Source: an uncultured Collinsella sp. | GTDB taxonomy: Bacteria; Actinomycetota; Coriobacteriia; Coriobacteriales; Coriobacteriaceae | Assembly: GCA_958407465.1 (NCBI GenBank) | Contig: CATYIV010000009.1 | Location: 7,610 to 71,609 of the forward strand | Direction of reading: 5' to 3' | Length of the DNA: 64,000 bases | Shown: one piece after another, positions 34,320-42,903 of the stretch | How the letters are laid out: each line of letters starts with the position of its first letter | Position numbering within the stretch: the stretch's first letter is position 1 | Position numbers and translations under genes: made by a program | The notes under the pieces: model-generated | What the model saw: only the letters and a program-made list of their open reading frames with translations | The model's database searches: none | Told to the model about the DNA's origin: nothing

Positions 34320-34367
34320 ATGGCATTGCGAATCAAATTAGATTTTCATGCCAACCAGGAGCCATCC

Positions 34368-35225
34368 ATGACCGATAGTAGCAAGAGCGCACTTTCCCTC
34401 ATTAGCACCCATCAGGGATACAGCGAATCCGAGCAGCGCATTGTCGACTATATATTGGAGCACCAGTCCGAGGCTCCACGCCTCACGGCGGCTCAGCTCT
34501 CACGCGCCGCTGCCACGTCCGAGGCGACCGTTTCGCGCTTCTGCCGCAAGCTTGGGTTTGGCAGCTTCCGCAGCTTTCAGTTTTCGTTGGCGAGGGATTT
34601 GGAAAGCCAGCGCAACGAGGGCCTGACCGACGAGGTCTCGCTCGACAATATGGAGCAGAGCCTCAAGAACATCCTGGCTGCCAAGGTGAGCGAGCTTAAT
34701 GCGACCATCGACGGAATCGACCACGATACGCTGGCGGCTGTTGTGCATGCCCTTAAGCATGCAGGGGTTATTGAGTTTGCGGCTGTGGGCAATACGAACG
34801 CGGTCGCGCTCGATGCGACGTTTAAGTTTTCGCAGCTGGGCCTGCGCTGCATGGCGAGCACCATTAGCGAGACATCAATCGGCTTTGCGCTCACGTTGCG
34901 CCCGGGTGACGTTATCGTGCTAATCTCAAACTCTGGCAAATCGCGCCGACTGAATCGCATGGCAAAAGCGGCTCGCGACTGCGGCGCAACCGTAGTCGTC
35001 ATCAGCAGCGACAGCAAATCCCCGCTCGCGCGCCTGGCAGACTACACTTTTAATACCGTCAACCACGAAGCGCTGCTGACGACGGGCGACTTTGCGTTCT
35101 CCAAGATCAGTGCCACGATGATCATCGAAGTCATCTACAACTTCCTGCTGCCCGAGATTGAAGACGCTCGCGAACATATCAGCTACTACGAGGAGCTCAT
35201 CCAGCCGGATAAAGTCGTTGAGTAA
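34368..35225 (+). CDS. RpiR/MurR-family transcriptional regulator
   Basis: A 285-residue regulator. The N-terminal HTH_6 domain spans about residues 5-80, with YSESEQRIVDYILEH and LSRAAATSEATVSRFCRKLGF. A SIS sugar-phosphate-binding domain follows (about 115-255), with IEFAAVGNTNAVALD and VIVLISNSGKSRRL. It probably senses a sugar phosphate and controls the divergent PTS permease gene. The start at 34368 has AGGAG seven bases upstream; an earlier in-frame start at 34320 falls in the promoter area. Confidence 0.9.
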   Translation: MTDSSKSALSLISTHQGYSESEQRIVDYILEHQSEAPRLTAAQLSRAAATSEATVSRFCRKLGFGSFRSFQFSLARDLESQRNEGLTDEVSLDNMEQSLKNILAAKVSELNATIDGIDHDTLAAVVHALKHAGVIEFAAVGNTNAVALDATFKFSQLGLRCMASTISETSIGFALTLRPGDVIVLISNSGKSRRLNRMAKAARDCGATVVVISSDSKSPLARLADYTFNTVNHEALLTTGDFAFSKISATMIIEVIYNFLLPEIEDAREHISYYEELIQPDKVVE

Positions 35226-35233
35226 AACGCGTA

Positions 35234-35266
35234 GTGGGACAAAAATTTCAGTCTATTTTGTCCCAC
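35234..35266. terminator. Bidirectional hairpin between converging rpiR-like and recN genes
   Basis: GTGGGACAAAAAT (35234-35246) pairs with ATTTTGTCCCAC (35255-35266). It lies 9 bp after one stop and 19 bp before the other, where a shared terminator is expected; the A/T half of each arm supplies the T-run on either strand. Confidence 0.7.
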
Positions 35267-35284
35267 CAACACCGCTGATACGAC

Positions 35285-36913
35285 CTAACCTCGAGCTTCT
35301 TCGAGCATCTGCTTCGCGTGGGCCAAGCTTGCCTCGGACTGATCGCCGCTCAACATGCGGGCGATCTCGGCAGTACGCGCTTCGCCGGTTACCTCGTCCA
35401 AATGCGTCTGGGGAACATCGCCCGGTTCCTTGCTGACGACATAATGCTTGTCAGCCATGACGGCGACCTGCGCCAAGTGGGTTACGACAATCACCTGATG
35501 AGTAGCGGCGAGATCTGCCAGCACGCCCGCGAGCGCACGCGCCGTGGAGCCACCGACACCGGCATCGACCTCGTCAAACACCAGCGTATCAACACCGTCC
35601 GCGTTACCGAGGACGACCTTGCTTGCCAGCATGACGCGGCTGAGCTCGCCGCCCGACGCAATGCGGCGCAGGGGACGTGGCGTCAAGCCGGCACCGCTGC
35701 GGTATAGCAGCTCGTAGCTCGAAGGACCAACGGGCGTCCACTCAGCACGGGGAAGATCGCGCGACTCCCAGACGAGCTCGGCGCCACCCATCTCCAAGCG
35801 AGCCATCTGGCGGCCGACCTCGTGGCAGAAGCGCGGGGCCGCCGTATTGCGAGCGCGCTTAAGTGCCCTGGCAGCAGCGAACAGCTCGCGCTCGGCGCTC
35901 CCGAGTGCCTCACGCGCCTTTTTGATCTGTTCATCGCCATCATCGACCAGCGACAGCAGCTCTTGTGAGCGGTCGCGCATGGCAAAGACATCGTCCATGG
36001 TCGGACCCCACTGACGCAGCAGGCCCTTGAGGTCGGAATACCGCTCGCGCATGCGAGCGAGCTCGCGAGGATCGAAGGCAACCCCATCGCGATAGGAACG
36101 AAGCTCGTTCGCGCAATCCTCAAGAGAGATGCAGGCATCCGAAAGTGCATCGGCAATGTCGCCCAGTTTGCGATCGACGGTAGCCATTCGGGAAAGCTCT
36201 GCCACGGCGCTGTTCACGGCATCGAGCGCTCCCCCTTCAGAGGCAAGCGATGCATGGGCATCGTTAGCCGTGGCAACCAGTACCTCGGCATGTTCGGAGC
36301 GCGGCAGCAGTTCCTCGAGTTCCTCATACTCGCCCGGCTTGGGGTCGACCTCGCCGATGCGCTCGAGCGCAAAGCGCGCCTCCTCGACGAGGCTCCCCTG
36401 CGCACGCGAGGCCTCTTCGACACGTCGAACCTCCTTAGCGGCAGCCCGCGAAGCCTTAAAGCAGGCGCGGTACGCATCCAGCGCCTCGAGCGCAGAGCGT
36501 CCCGCCCACGCATCGACCATCGCAACGTGATGCGCCGGATCGAGTAAGCGCTGGTGCTCGTGCTGGCCGCACAGATCCATCATCACGCCGACGCGCTCCG
36601 AAAGCTCGCGCACGCTGGCGATGCGGCCGTCAATCTTGACGCGGCTGCGGCCCTCGGCGGAAAGGCTGCGCTGGACCGTGAAGCCTTCCGTGTCGTGCGG
36701 GCCGTCAAACAGGCGCGCTTCGACGCTCGCCAGCGCCTCGCCCTCGCGCACCGTCGACGAATCCGCGCGCTCACCCAAAATAAGCTTGAGGGCCGAGAGC
36801 AGCGCGGTCTTGCCGGCGCCGGTCTCGCCGGTCAGGACAGTCAGGCCGGCACTCGGCACCAGCGTCGCCTCGCGAATGAGTGCAATGTTAGAAACCTGCA
36901 GCTCATCGATCAT
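35285..36913 (-). CDS. recN: DNA repair protein RecN
   Basis: A 542-residue SMC-like ATPase that acts in double-strand-break repair. Walker A is TGETGAGKTALLSAL, the ABC signature is IASGGELSRVMLASK, and Walker B with D-loop is LVFDEVDAGVGGSTA; the middle is a long helical coiled-coil region rich in Glu, Arg and Ala. The first residues MIDELQVSNIALIREA are typical. The ATG at 36913 overlaps the nadK end by 11 bp, an arrangement widely conserved in bacteria. It is the last gene of the leftward housekeeping run. Confidence 0.95.
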   Translation of the reverse strand: MIDELQVSNIALIREATLVPSAGLTVLTGETGAGKTALLSALKLILGERADSSTVREGEALASVEARLFDGPHDTEGFTVQRSLSAEGRSRVKIDGRIASVRELSERVGVMMDLCGQHEHQRLLDPAHHVAMVDAWAGRSALEALDAYRACFKASRAAAKEVRRVEEASRAQGSLVEEARFALERIGEVDPKPGEYEELEELLPRSEHAEVLVATANDAHASLASEGGALDAVNSAVAELSRMATVDRKLGDIADALSDACISLEDCANELRSYRDGVAFDPRELARMRERYSDLKGLLRQWGPTMDDVFAMRDRSQELLSLVDDGDEQIKKAREALGSAERELFAAARALKRARNTAAPRFCHEVGRQMARLEMGGAELVWESRDLPRAEWTPVGPSSYELLYRSGAGLTPRPLRRIASGGELSRVMLASKVVLGNADGVDTLVFDEVDAGVGGSTARALAGVLADLAATHQVIVVTHLAQVAVMADKHYVVSKEPGDVPQTHLDEVTGEARTAEIARMLSGDQSEASLAHAKQMLEEARG

Positions 36914-37763
36914 GGCGGACTCCGTAGAATACGCGGCTCACCGAGTTGTAAAAACTCTCGGGGCCGTAGTCGAGCAGCAGCACATCGCCGGGGCCTCGGC
37001 GCACGGCCACGCTCTCGACCGTGCCGTCGCAGGTAATAAACTGTCCATCGATAGCGATCGCCGGAACGCTCGGACGGTCATCAGACATAAAGATTTCGAC
37101 GACATCGCTCGGCGAAGTCAAGAAAGCGCGAGCTTGAATGGTGTGCGGCGCAATGGGTACGCAGACCATGCCCGTATAGTCAGGGCTCACGATGGGGCCA
37201 CCGGCGCTGAGCGCGTAACCCGTAGAACCAGTCGCCGTCGAAACGACGACACCGTCACCGCGTAGGCGGTCGATATGGTGACCGGACACCGTGATGTCAA
37301 ACTCGACCATATCGGACAGGGGGCCGCGCGTAAGCGCCATGTCGTTGAGGGCGAAGGTGCGCACAACATCCTTCGTACCATCTTCGCGCACGGACACGAT
37401 ATCCGCGGCGATGGTAGCGCGACGGCTCACATGCAGCTCTCCGGACAGGGCGTCGCTCACGACCTGCAGAATGTCGCGCTCCTCGGGACTCGCAGCAGTT
37501 AAAAAACCCAGGTGACCATAGGAAAGACCGAGGATAGGAATCTCACGATGGTTGAGGATGCGGGCAGCGCGCAGCAACGTGCCGTCGCCGCCGAGCGTAA
37601 TGACCAGATCGGAGCCGTCAATATCAGGCGTGCTTTGAATCTTCGATCGCTGGTCGGCAGCCCATGCGACCTCATAGCCCTGGCGCGTCAGCCAAAGCTC
37701 GAGCATCAGGCCGCTCTCGACCGCCTCTTGCTTGTAGTAATTGGGAACCAGAAAGACCTTCAT
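36903..37763 (-). CDS. nadK: NAD kinase
   Basis: A 286-residue ATP-dependent (or polyphosphate-dependent) NAD kinase that makes NADP. The glycine-rich VITLGGDGTLLRAARI and the TATGSTGYALSAGGPIVSP motif are both intact, together with GLSYGHLGFLTA. The start overlaps the tlyA stop as ATGA and the end overlaps recN, indicating one transcript. Length is normal. Confidence 0.95.
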   Translation of the reverse strand: MKVFLVPNYYKQEAVESGLMLELWLTRQGYEVAWAADQRSKIQSTPDIDGSDLVITLGGDGTLLRAARILNHREIPILGLSYGHLGFLTAASPEERDILQVVSDALSGELHVSRRATIAADIVSVREDGTKDVVRTFALNDMALTRGPLSDMVEFDITVSGHHIDRLRGDGVVVSTATGSTGYALSAGGPIVSPDYTGMVCVPIAPHTIQARAFLTSPSDVVEIFMSDDRPSVPAIAIDGQFITCDGTVESVAVRRGPGDVLLLDYGPESFYNSVSRVFYGVRHDR

Positions 37764-38572
37764 AGCGTTGCAGCTTTCTCGCTCATAACCGATACCTGGG
37801 ATTGCAGCTCGTCTTGCGAGCGATCGCCGGGGTCAAATCTCGTGCCGTACAGGAAAAACTCAACGTTGCCCTTGGCACCATGAATGGGCGACACGCACAC
37901 ATCGACCGGGAACAGGCCCTTGGCAGCAAAGAGTTTAACCGCCGCCACGAGTGTATCGCGGCGCACGGCGGGATCGGTCACAATGCCGCCCTCGCCCACC
38001 AGCGCCGCCGGAGCCTCAAACTGCGGCTTTACGAGCGTGCAGAATGCACCCGTAGGCGCCAGGCACGCCAGCACCGCATCGATAATGTTCGCGATGCTGG
38101 TAAACGAGACATCACACACTGCCAGGTCGATGGCGCCGGCATAGCCAAGCTCAGGCAGCTGCGTCACGTTGGTGCGCTCATGCAGCATCACGCGATCGTC
38201 CTGACGCAACGACCAATCAAACTGGGCGCGACCCACGTCCACCGAGACAACGGTCGCAGCTCCGCGCTTGAGCAGGCAATCGGTAAAACCGCCGGTAGAG
38301 CAGCCCACATCCAGACAGGCAAGGCCCGTCGGATTGATGCCAAACGCATCAAGCGCGCCTTCGAGCTTAAGACCGCCGCGGCCAACATAGGGAATGCGCC
38401 CCTTCACGTGCAGTGGCAGCCCCGGGATCACCTTAAGGCCCGGCGAAGTCAAGCGCTCGCCGCCACTCGAGACCAAGCCGGCCATAAGAGTGCGAAGGGC
38501 ATCCGCGCGATCGGCGCAGATGCCCTGTGAAATCAGTTCGTCATCAAGACGCACGCGTTTCATGAATGCCAT
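37760..38572 (-). CDS. tlyA: TlyA-family 16S/23S rRNA 2-prime-O-methyltransferase
   Basis: A protein of about 270 residues. The N-terminal S4 RNA-binding domain (about 1-65) has the sequence VRLDDELISQGICADRADAL. An FtsJ-like methyltransferase follows with YVGRGGLKLEGALDAF, the SAM motif CLDVGCSTGGFTDCLL, AVCDVSFTS and LVKPQFEA. Known TlyA proteins methylate rRNA and affect capreomycin sensitivity; the older hemolysin label is not supported by the sequence. The start is ambiguous: TTG 38575, ATG 38572 or ATG 38563; none has a strong ribosome-binding site. Confidence 0.9.
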   Translation of the reverse strand: MAFMKRVRLDDELISQGICADRADALRTLMAGLVSSGGERLTSPGLKVIPGLPLHVKGRIPYVGRGGLKLEGALDAFGINPTGLACLDVGCSTGGFTDCLLKRGAATVVSVDVGRAQFDWSLRQDDRVMLHERTNVTQLPELGYAGAIDLAVCDVSFTSIANIIDAVLACLAPTGAFCTLVKPQFEAPAALVGEGGIVTDPAVRRDTLVAAVKLFAAKGLFPVDVCVSPIHGAKGNVEFFLYGTRFDPGDRSQDELQSQVSVMSEKAATL

Positions 38573-38598
38573 CAACCATTCGTATCCGGAGATGCGGC

Positions 38599-38838
38599 CT
38601 AGCTATCCTGGGATTCGTTTGCCGCATCCTCATCGTATTCCTGCTCGAGCTTGTCGGCCTCACGCGGCGTCAACTCAAACTTGTCGACCATATCGACCGC
38701 GCGGGAGCCAAGCTCAATCGCTTCGTCAAACAGATCGAGTGAACGCTCCAAGGACGTATCCTTGGAGCGAACGGTAGCGATGATCTGGTCCAGACGGTCC
38801 GAGATCTCGTCGAAGTTGCGGACGGAACCCTCTGGCAT
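38599..38838 (-). CDS. xseB: Exodeoxyribonuclease VII small subunit
   Basis: A 79-residue XseB. NFDEISDRLDQIIATVRSKD and SLERSLDLFDEAIELGSRA match the helical core of the family, followed by an acidic tail. XseB oligomers bind the XseA catalytic subunit to degrade single-stranded DNA. xseA, which normally directly precedes xseB, is not here: the nusB stop lies 2 bp upstream. Either xseA is elsewhere or XseB is orphaned. Confidence 0.85.
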   Translation of the reverse strand: MPEGSVRNFDEISDRLDQIIATVRSKDTSLERSLDLFDEAIELGSRAVDMVDKFELTPREADKLEQEYDEDAANESQDS

Positions 38839-38840
38839 GG

Positions 38841-39416
38841 CTACTCCTCGACGGAGTCGACAACAGCCTCGGCGGCGTCCGCATCCTCGGCCAGCACGCC
38901 AGCCTCAGCCTGAGCAACCGCAACCTTTGCGGCAGCCTGTGCCTCCTCGCGAGCGCGATCTTCGGCCAGCAGCTCCTGGTACAGGTCCTCGCCCGGCAGC
39001 TCCTCGCTGCGAGCGATCTTGCCCAGCACGCCGTTGACGAACGACGCGGACTGGTCGGTGCCATAGGCCTTGGCAAGCTCGACGGCCTCGTTGATCACGA
39101 TGGCGTCCGAGACCTCCTCATCGGTGAGGAAACGCATCTCGTAAACGGCGATACGTAGCAGATTGCGGTCGGCGCCGGGCATGCGCATAAGATCCCAGTT
39201 CTTGGCAACGGAACGCAGAGCGCAGTCGATGCGGTCGATATGCTCGTAGGCACCGCGGCACAGCTCCAGCGCATAGGGGTCGAGGGGACCCTTCGAGATC
39301 AGGAAATCACCCTCGAGGACGCGCTCGAGCGGGCTGTCCGTGGCCTCGGCCTGAAACAGCAGCTGCAGCGCCTGACTGCGGGCAAGCGTACGCCCGCGAT
39401 AAACCTTAAGGCTCAA
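38841..39416 (-). CDS. nusB: Transcription antitermination protein NusB
   Basis: A 191-residue NusB. The all-helical core covers about residues 9-140: RTLARSQALQLLFQAEATD, DLMRMPGADRNLLRIAVYEM and VINEAVELAKAYGTDQSASFVNGVL. It binds boxA RNA with S10 in rRNA antitermination. The C-terminal 45 residues are an extra Ala/Glu-rich acidic tail not found in typical NusB (130-150 residues). It lies between an Asp23 gene and xseB as in many Gram-positive bacteria. Confidence 0.93.
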   Translation of the reverse strand: MSLKVYRGRTLARSQALQLLFQAEATDSPLERVLEGDFLISKGPLDPYALELCRGAYEHIDRIDCALRSVAKNWDLMRMPGADRNLLRIAVYEMRFLTDEEVSDAIVINEAVELAKAYGTDQSASFVNGVLGKIARSEELPGEDLYQELLAEDRAREEAQAAAKVAVAQAEAGVLAEDADAAEAVVDSVEE

Positions 39417-39419
39417 AGG

Positions 39420-39782
39420 TTACTCCTTGGGGAAAACGAGGCCGTCGATGCAAACGTCAACACGCTCAACCTCAACGCCCACCTGGGCATCGATGGCGGC
39501 GACCACGGCGGCGCGAACGGACTCGGCGAGTTTCTTGAACGGATAGCCAAAGAACACAACGACACGCACGGTGAGTGCGAGCTTGTCGCCGACGACCTCG
39601 GCCTCGACCGCCGGCTCGGAAGCCGGGGCCTTGGACGAGAGCATCATGGAGACAAGGTTGGTGGCAAGGTCCTTGACGCCAACGGAGGCGATGCCCTCGA
39701 CATCGGACACGGCGCGCGAGACGATGGCGGTCAGAACATCGGGCGAAATGCCGATGCCGTCAATCTTGATTTCCTGGGGCAT
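39420..39782 (-). CDS. Asp23/Gls24 family envelope stress protein
   Basis: A 120-residue Asp23/Gls24 (DUF322) protein. IDGIGISPDVLTAIVSRAVSD and DVEGIASVGVKDLATN are characteristic, and LALTVRVVVFFGYPFKKLAESV is the second half of the fold. Family members lie between efp and nusB in many Firmicutes and Actinobacteria and are linked to envelope homeostasis. The stop is 3 bp before nusB. No membrane anchor is seen in this protein. Confidence 0.9.
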   Translation of the reverse strand: MPQEIKIDGIGISPDVLTAIVSRAVSDVEGIASVGVKDLATNLVSMMLSSKAPASEPAVEAEVVGDKLALTVRVVVFFGYPFKKLAESVRAAVVAAIDAQVGVEVERVDVCIDGLVFPKE

Positions 39783-39806
39783 GAGTCCTCCTAGAAGATT
39801 TGGTTG

Positions 39807-40370
39807 CTAGACGCGGGAGACGAACTTGCCGTCGCGAGTGTCAACCTTGATGACCTCGCCCTCGTTGAGGTACATGGGGACCTGGATGACAGCGCCGGTG
39901 TCGATCGTGGCCGGCTTGGTGGAACCCTGGACGGTGTCGCCCTTAAAGCCCGGGTCGGTCTGGACGATGGTGGTCTCGATGAACATCGGCGGAGTCACGC
40001 CCATGAGCTCATCGTCGGCGAAGAGCAGCTGGCAGATGTCGTTCTCGCGCAGCCACTTGGAGTTCTCGCCCACCATGTCCTCGGGAACGGGAACCTGCTC
40101 ATAGGTCTCATTGTCCATGAAGATGTAGTCGGCGCCATCGTTGTAGAGGTACTGGAACTCACGGGTGGTGAGCATGACGCTCTCGAACTTGGTGCCGGCG
40201 TTGCAGGTGTTCTCGACGACGCGGCCGCTCTTGATGTCGCGGGTCTTGTAGCGCACAAACGCGCCGCCCTTGCCTGGCTTGACATGCTGGAACTCGACGA
40301 TGGTGTAGACCTTGTCCTTGATGCGGAGACCGAGGCCGTTCTTGAAGTCGGCGGTAGAAATGGTAGGCAT
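39807..40370 (-). CDS. efp: Translation elongation factor P
   Basis: A 187-residue EF-P, which relieves ribosome stalling at polyproline. MPTISTADFKNGLGL starts the protein and FQHVKPGKGGAFVR holds the loop lysine (Lys32-34 region), the site that is modified in some bacteria; which modification applies here cannot be read. Domain II and III motifs MFIETTIVQTDPGFKGDT and VDTRDGKFVSRV are complete. AAAGGT precedes the ATG at 40370; the in-frame upstream start lacks homology. Confidence 0.95.
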   Translation of the reverse strand: MPTISTADFKNGLGLRIKDKVYTIVEFQHVKPGKGGAFVRYKTRDIKSGRVVENTCNAGTKFESVMLTTREFQYLYNDGADYIFMDNETYEQVPVPEDMVGENSKWLRENDICQLLFADDELMGVTPPMFIETTIVQTDPGFKGDTVQGSTKPATIDTGAVIQVPMYLNEGEVIKVDTRDGKFVSRV

Positions 40371-40463
40371 AGCGACCTTTCTAGTTATGGGCAGAACGCA
40401 CAAGCGTCCAAATTACATACGATAGAAATTATACACTTGCAGGCGGCGCCTGCGGCGAGCGCA

Positions 40464-40507
40464 TAAAAAGAGAACGCGGGGCGTCCGAATCGATCCGGAC
40501 GCCCCGC
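40464..40507 (-). terminator. Intrinsic terminator between the aminopeptidase and efp
   Basis: Minus-strand GCGGGGCGTCCG and CGGACGCCCCGC make a 12-bp perfect stem around GATCGATT, followed by GTTCTCTTTTTA. It lies 24 bp past the aminopeptidase stop, so efp and the genes after it must have their own promoter. Confidence 0.85.
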
Positions 40508-40530
40508 CCCAAACTATCTACCGAAGTAGA

Positions 40531-41661
40531 CTAGCAGTCGATAATGTGCAGGTCGTGCGGGGTCTTGGTGAAGGGCTCGTAGCCGTTCTCGGTGACCACG
40601 CCGTAGTCCTCCAGGCGCACGCCGCCCACGCCGGGCAGGTAGACGCCGGGCTCCATGGTGACAACCGAGCCGATCTCGATGGTGTTCTTACTGCGGTTGA
40701 AGTTGGGCAGCTCGTGGATGTCGATACCGACGCCGTGGCCCAGACCATGGTTGTAGTAATCGCCATAGCCGGCATCGCCGATGATCTTCTTGGAAAGCTT
40801 GAAAATGTCGTTGCCCTCGACGCCCGGATGGATGGCGGCGACGCACTCCTCGTGCGTACGGCGCACGAGCGCGTACAGGTCGAGCTGCTCCTGCGTGGGC
40901 TCGCCCATCACGACGGTGCGCGTCATGTCGGAGCGGTAATCACAGTAGCCCGCGCCGTAATCCATGAGGACGAAATCGCCCTTCTCGATCACGCGATCGC
41001 TCGGCACGGCATGCGGGTTGGCGGTGTTGGGACCGCTCGCCACGATGGAGCCGAAGGCCAGGCTGTCGGCGCCGTTGGCGAACATAAAGTTCTCGAGCTC
41101 GTTGCGAACCTGCTTCTCGGTCATACCGGGCTTAATAAACCCGAGCATGTGCTGGAAGGCGGCGTCGGTGATCGACTGTGCGTGGCGCATGAGCTCGATC
41201 TCCTCGGCGTCCTTGATGGCGCGCATCTTGCGGATGTCGTCGTGCATCAGCGGCAGCATGCAGGCGACGGAGCGGTCCTCCAGGCCGCGCTGAATGCCCT
41301 GGTAGAAATTAATCTGCATATCGTCCTCGACAGCGCAGACGCGGCACTTGTTGGCCGCAATCTTGCCGGCGACCCAACCGGGGATGGTGCCCTCGTCCAT
41401 GTCGTAGACCCAGGGGCTGCCGGCGGGCGTGTTCTCCTCAAAGCTGTTGAGGTAGCGCGAGTCGGTGTGGAACAGGCACTGGTCGGCCGTAATAAACGCA
41501 GCGTGCGGGAACTCGAAGGTGTAGTCGAAGACGCCCTTCACGCCCGTAAGCCAACGAAGGTTGGCCTCGTCGCGCACCACGATGGCGTCGTAGCCACGCT
41601 CGACCATCAGGGCACGGACACGCTCGATACGACCGGCAGGACCGGCAGCAAACTCAGACAT
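40531..41661 (-). CDS. Xaa-Pro aminopeptidase (M24B)
   Basis: A 376-residue PepP/PepQ-like metallopeptidase. The creatinase N-terminal domain (1 to about 140) includes VRDEANLRWLTGVKG. The pita-bread catalytic domain has the metal ligands in order: the two aspartates in DYGAGYCDYRSDMTRT, histidine in HGLGHGVGIDIHELP, and the glutamates in TMEPGVYLPG and VRLEDYGVV. It removes N-terminal residues before proline or cleaves Xaa-Pro dipeptides. Its position upstream of efp is common in Gram-positive genomes. Confidence 0.93.
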   Translation of the reverse strand: MSEFAAGPAGRIERVRALMVERGYDAIVVRDEANLRWLTGVKGVFDYTFEFPHAAFITADQCLFHTDSRYLNSFEENTPAGSPWVYDMDEGTIPGWVAGKIAANKCRVCAVEDDMQINFYQGIQRGLEDRSVACMLPLMHDDIRKMRAIKDAEEIELMRHAQSITDAAFQHMLGFIKPGMTEKQVRNELENFMFANGADSLAFGSIVASGPNTANPHAVPSDRVIEKGDFVLMDYGAGYCDYRSDMTRTVVMGEPTQEQLDLYALVRRTHEECVAAIHPGVEGNDIFKLSKKIIGDAGYGDYYNHGLGHGVGIDIHELPNFNRSKNTIEIGSVVTMEPGVYLPGVGGVRLEDYGVVTENGYEPFTKTPHDLHIIDC

Positions 41662-41793
41662 GCAGATTCCTTTCTTGTTGTCTCTATAAAGACGGGACGG
41701 GTCTCAATCAACGTACGGAATCGTATGCGATCCGCAACCGATTGAAAACCCGCCCCTCAACATGATACGAAAGACGATGGATGTCAATAAATC

Positions 41794-42903
41794 TTAGAGA
41801 AGTTCTTTGCGAGAAGCCAAGTAGGCATGAGCGTGGCGCTCAAGAACCTCGTCCTCAACGCTCGTTAGACGAATGGCGCCGAGCGCTGCGGGCAGCGGCA
41901 GCATGCTGCGGTTCGAGCGGGCGAACTGCTGCCTGCGGAACTCCTCGATAAACGCGGTGGGCTCCAGGTCGAAGGCAAGTTCCTCGATGCCAAAGTCCTC
42001 CAGGCAGTCATCGACCTCAAAGACGTAATCGATATCAAAGTCACAGGCATCATGTGCTAGGCGCGCCTCAAAGCGCATGCCCTCGGATAACAGCTGATAG
42101 GCAGGGACCTGCGAAGCGGCATCGCCCAAGCAGGCGCGCAGGGTACACTCCCCCGTCTTACCAAAATCGAGCGCATGGCGGGCGCTCGGGTTCGTAGCCA
42201 TCAGTACGTCCTTGCGAGCAGTCTGAGACCACTGAACGGCATTGACGAGCGCGACCTCCTCGCCCGCGAGAATCTCGGGGACGGTCTCAGTAAACTGATT
42301 CCAGCGGGACTTGCTGCTCGAAAGCATGGTGCCAACAAGTACCGCATAGCCGAGCTTGAGGTCCTCGGGGTCCGTCTCGCGAACAAGGTCGAGGTCACAC
42401 ACGACCAAGCCCGGCTCGGGACGGAACGCGATAGCCGGAAGCGCATTCGCCGACGAGGCGACGAGCGGCTTCATGGTCGTCGCGACCGTAAGCATGGCAT
42501 CGAACGTCGTCGGTAGCAGGGCGCACTCGGTGCGACCGCACCACTGATTGGCACACCAGCAAACGACCGAGCAGGTCGCCGTGTCGCCGACAGCGACAAC
42601 GAGATCGTCGCAGGTAATACCGTTAGCTGACAGGGCGCCAAAGACGGTATCGGCATCGGCCAGCGTAGCACCGGCAGGCGAAACCTCAAGGGCGAGCAGC
42701 GACACGGCAAAACCGGCGTCGACCAGCGCATGCTCGACGACCTCACCAAAGCGCTCGGATGTGGCGTCGCTCCAAACCACCATCGCGCGCTTAGGCTTGC
42801 CCACAGCCGAGGCAAACATGCGCGACAGTTCCTCAAACGCGCCAAGACCGACGCGAACATCGACACTGCGGTTTTGGAAATTGATGAGTTGACGGCGAAT
42901 CAT
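41794..42903 (-). CDS. 3-dehydroquinate synthase-like protein, catalytic residues lost
   Basis: A 369-residue protein in the aroB position after aroK, with an AroB backbone: LPTTFDAMLTVATTMKP parallels the PTTLLAQVDSSVGGKT region and VVCDLDLVRETDPEDLKLGYA parallels the VVVDLDCLKTLPPREL region. Key residues are gone: the NAD motif GGGxxGD reads AVGDTAT, the GGKT lysine segment is missing, the metal Glu of AEVIKYG is Val, GHTFGHAIE reads GKTGECTLR, and the later HGEAV histidine is absent. A start overlapping the aroK stop as ATGA is chosen. By sequence it cannot bind zinc as AroB does, so a pseudoenzyme or new activity is inferred. Confidence 0.75.
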   Translation of the reverse strand: MIRRQLINFQNRSVDVRVGLGAFEELSRMFASAVGKPKRAMVVWSDATSERFGEVVEHALVDAGFAVSLLALEVSPAGATLADADTVFGALSANGITCDDLVVAVGDTATCSVVCWCANQWCGRTECALLPTTFDAMLTVATTMKPLVASSANALPAIAFRPEPGLVVCDLDLVRETDPEDLKLGYAVLVGTMLSSSKSRWNQFTETVPEILAGEEVALVNAVQWSQTARKDVLMATNPSARHALDFGKTGECTLRACLGDAASQVPAYQLLSEGMRFEARLAHDACDFDIDYVFEVDDCLEDFGIEELAFDLEPTAFIEEFRRQQFARSNRSMLPLPAALGAIRLTSVEDEVLERHAHAYLASRKELL

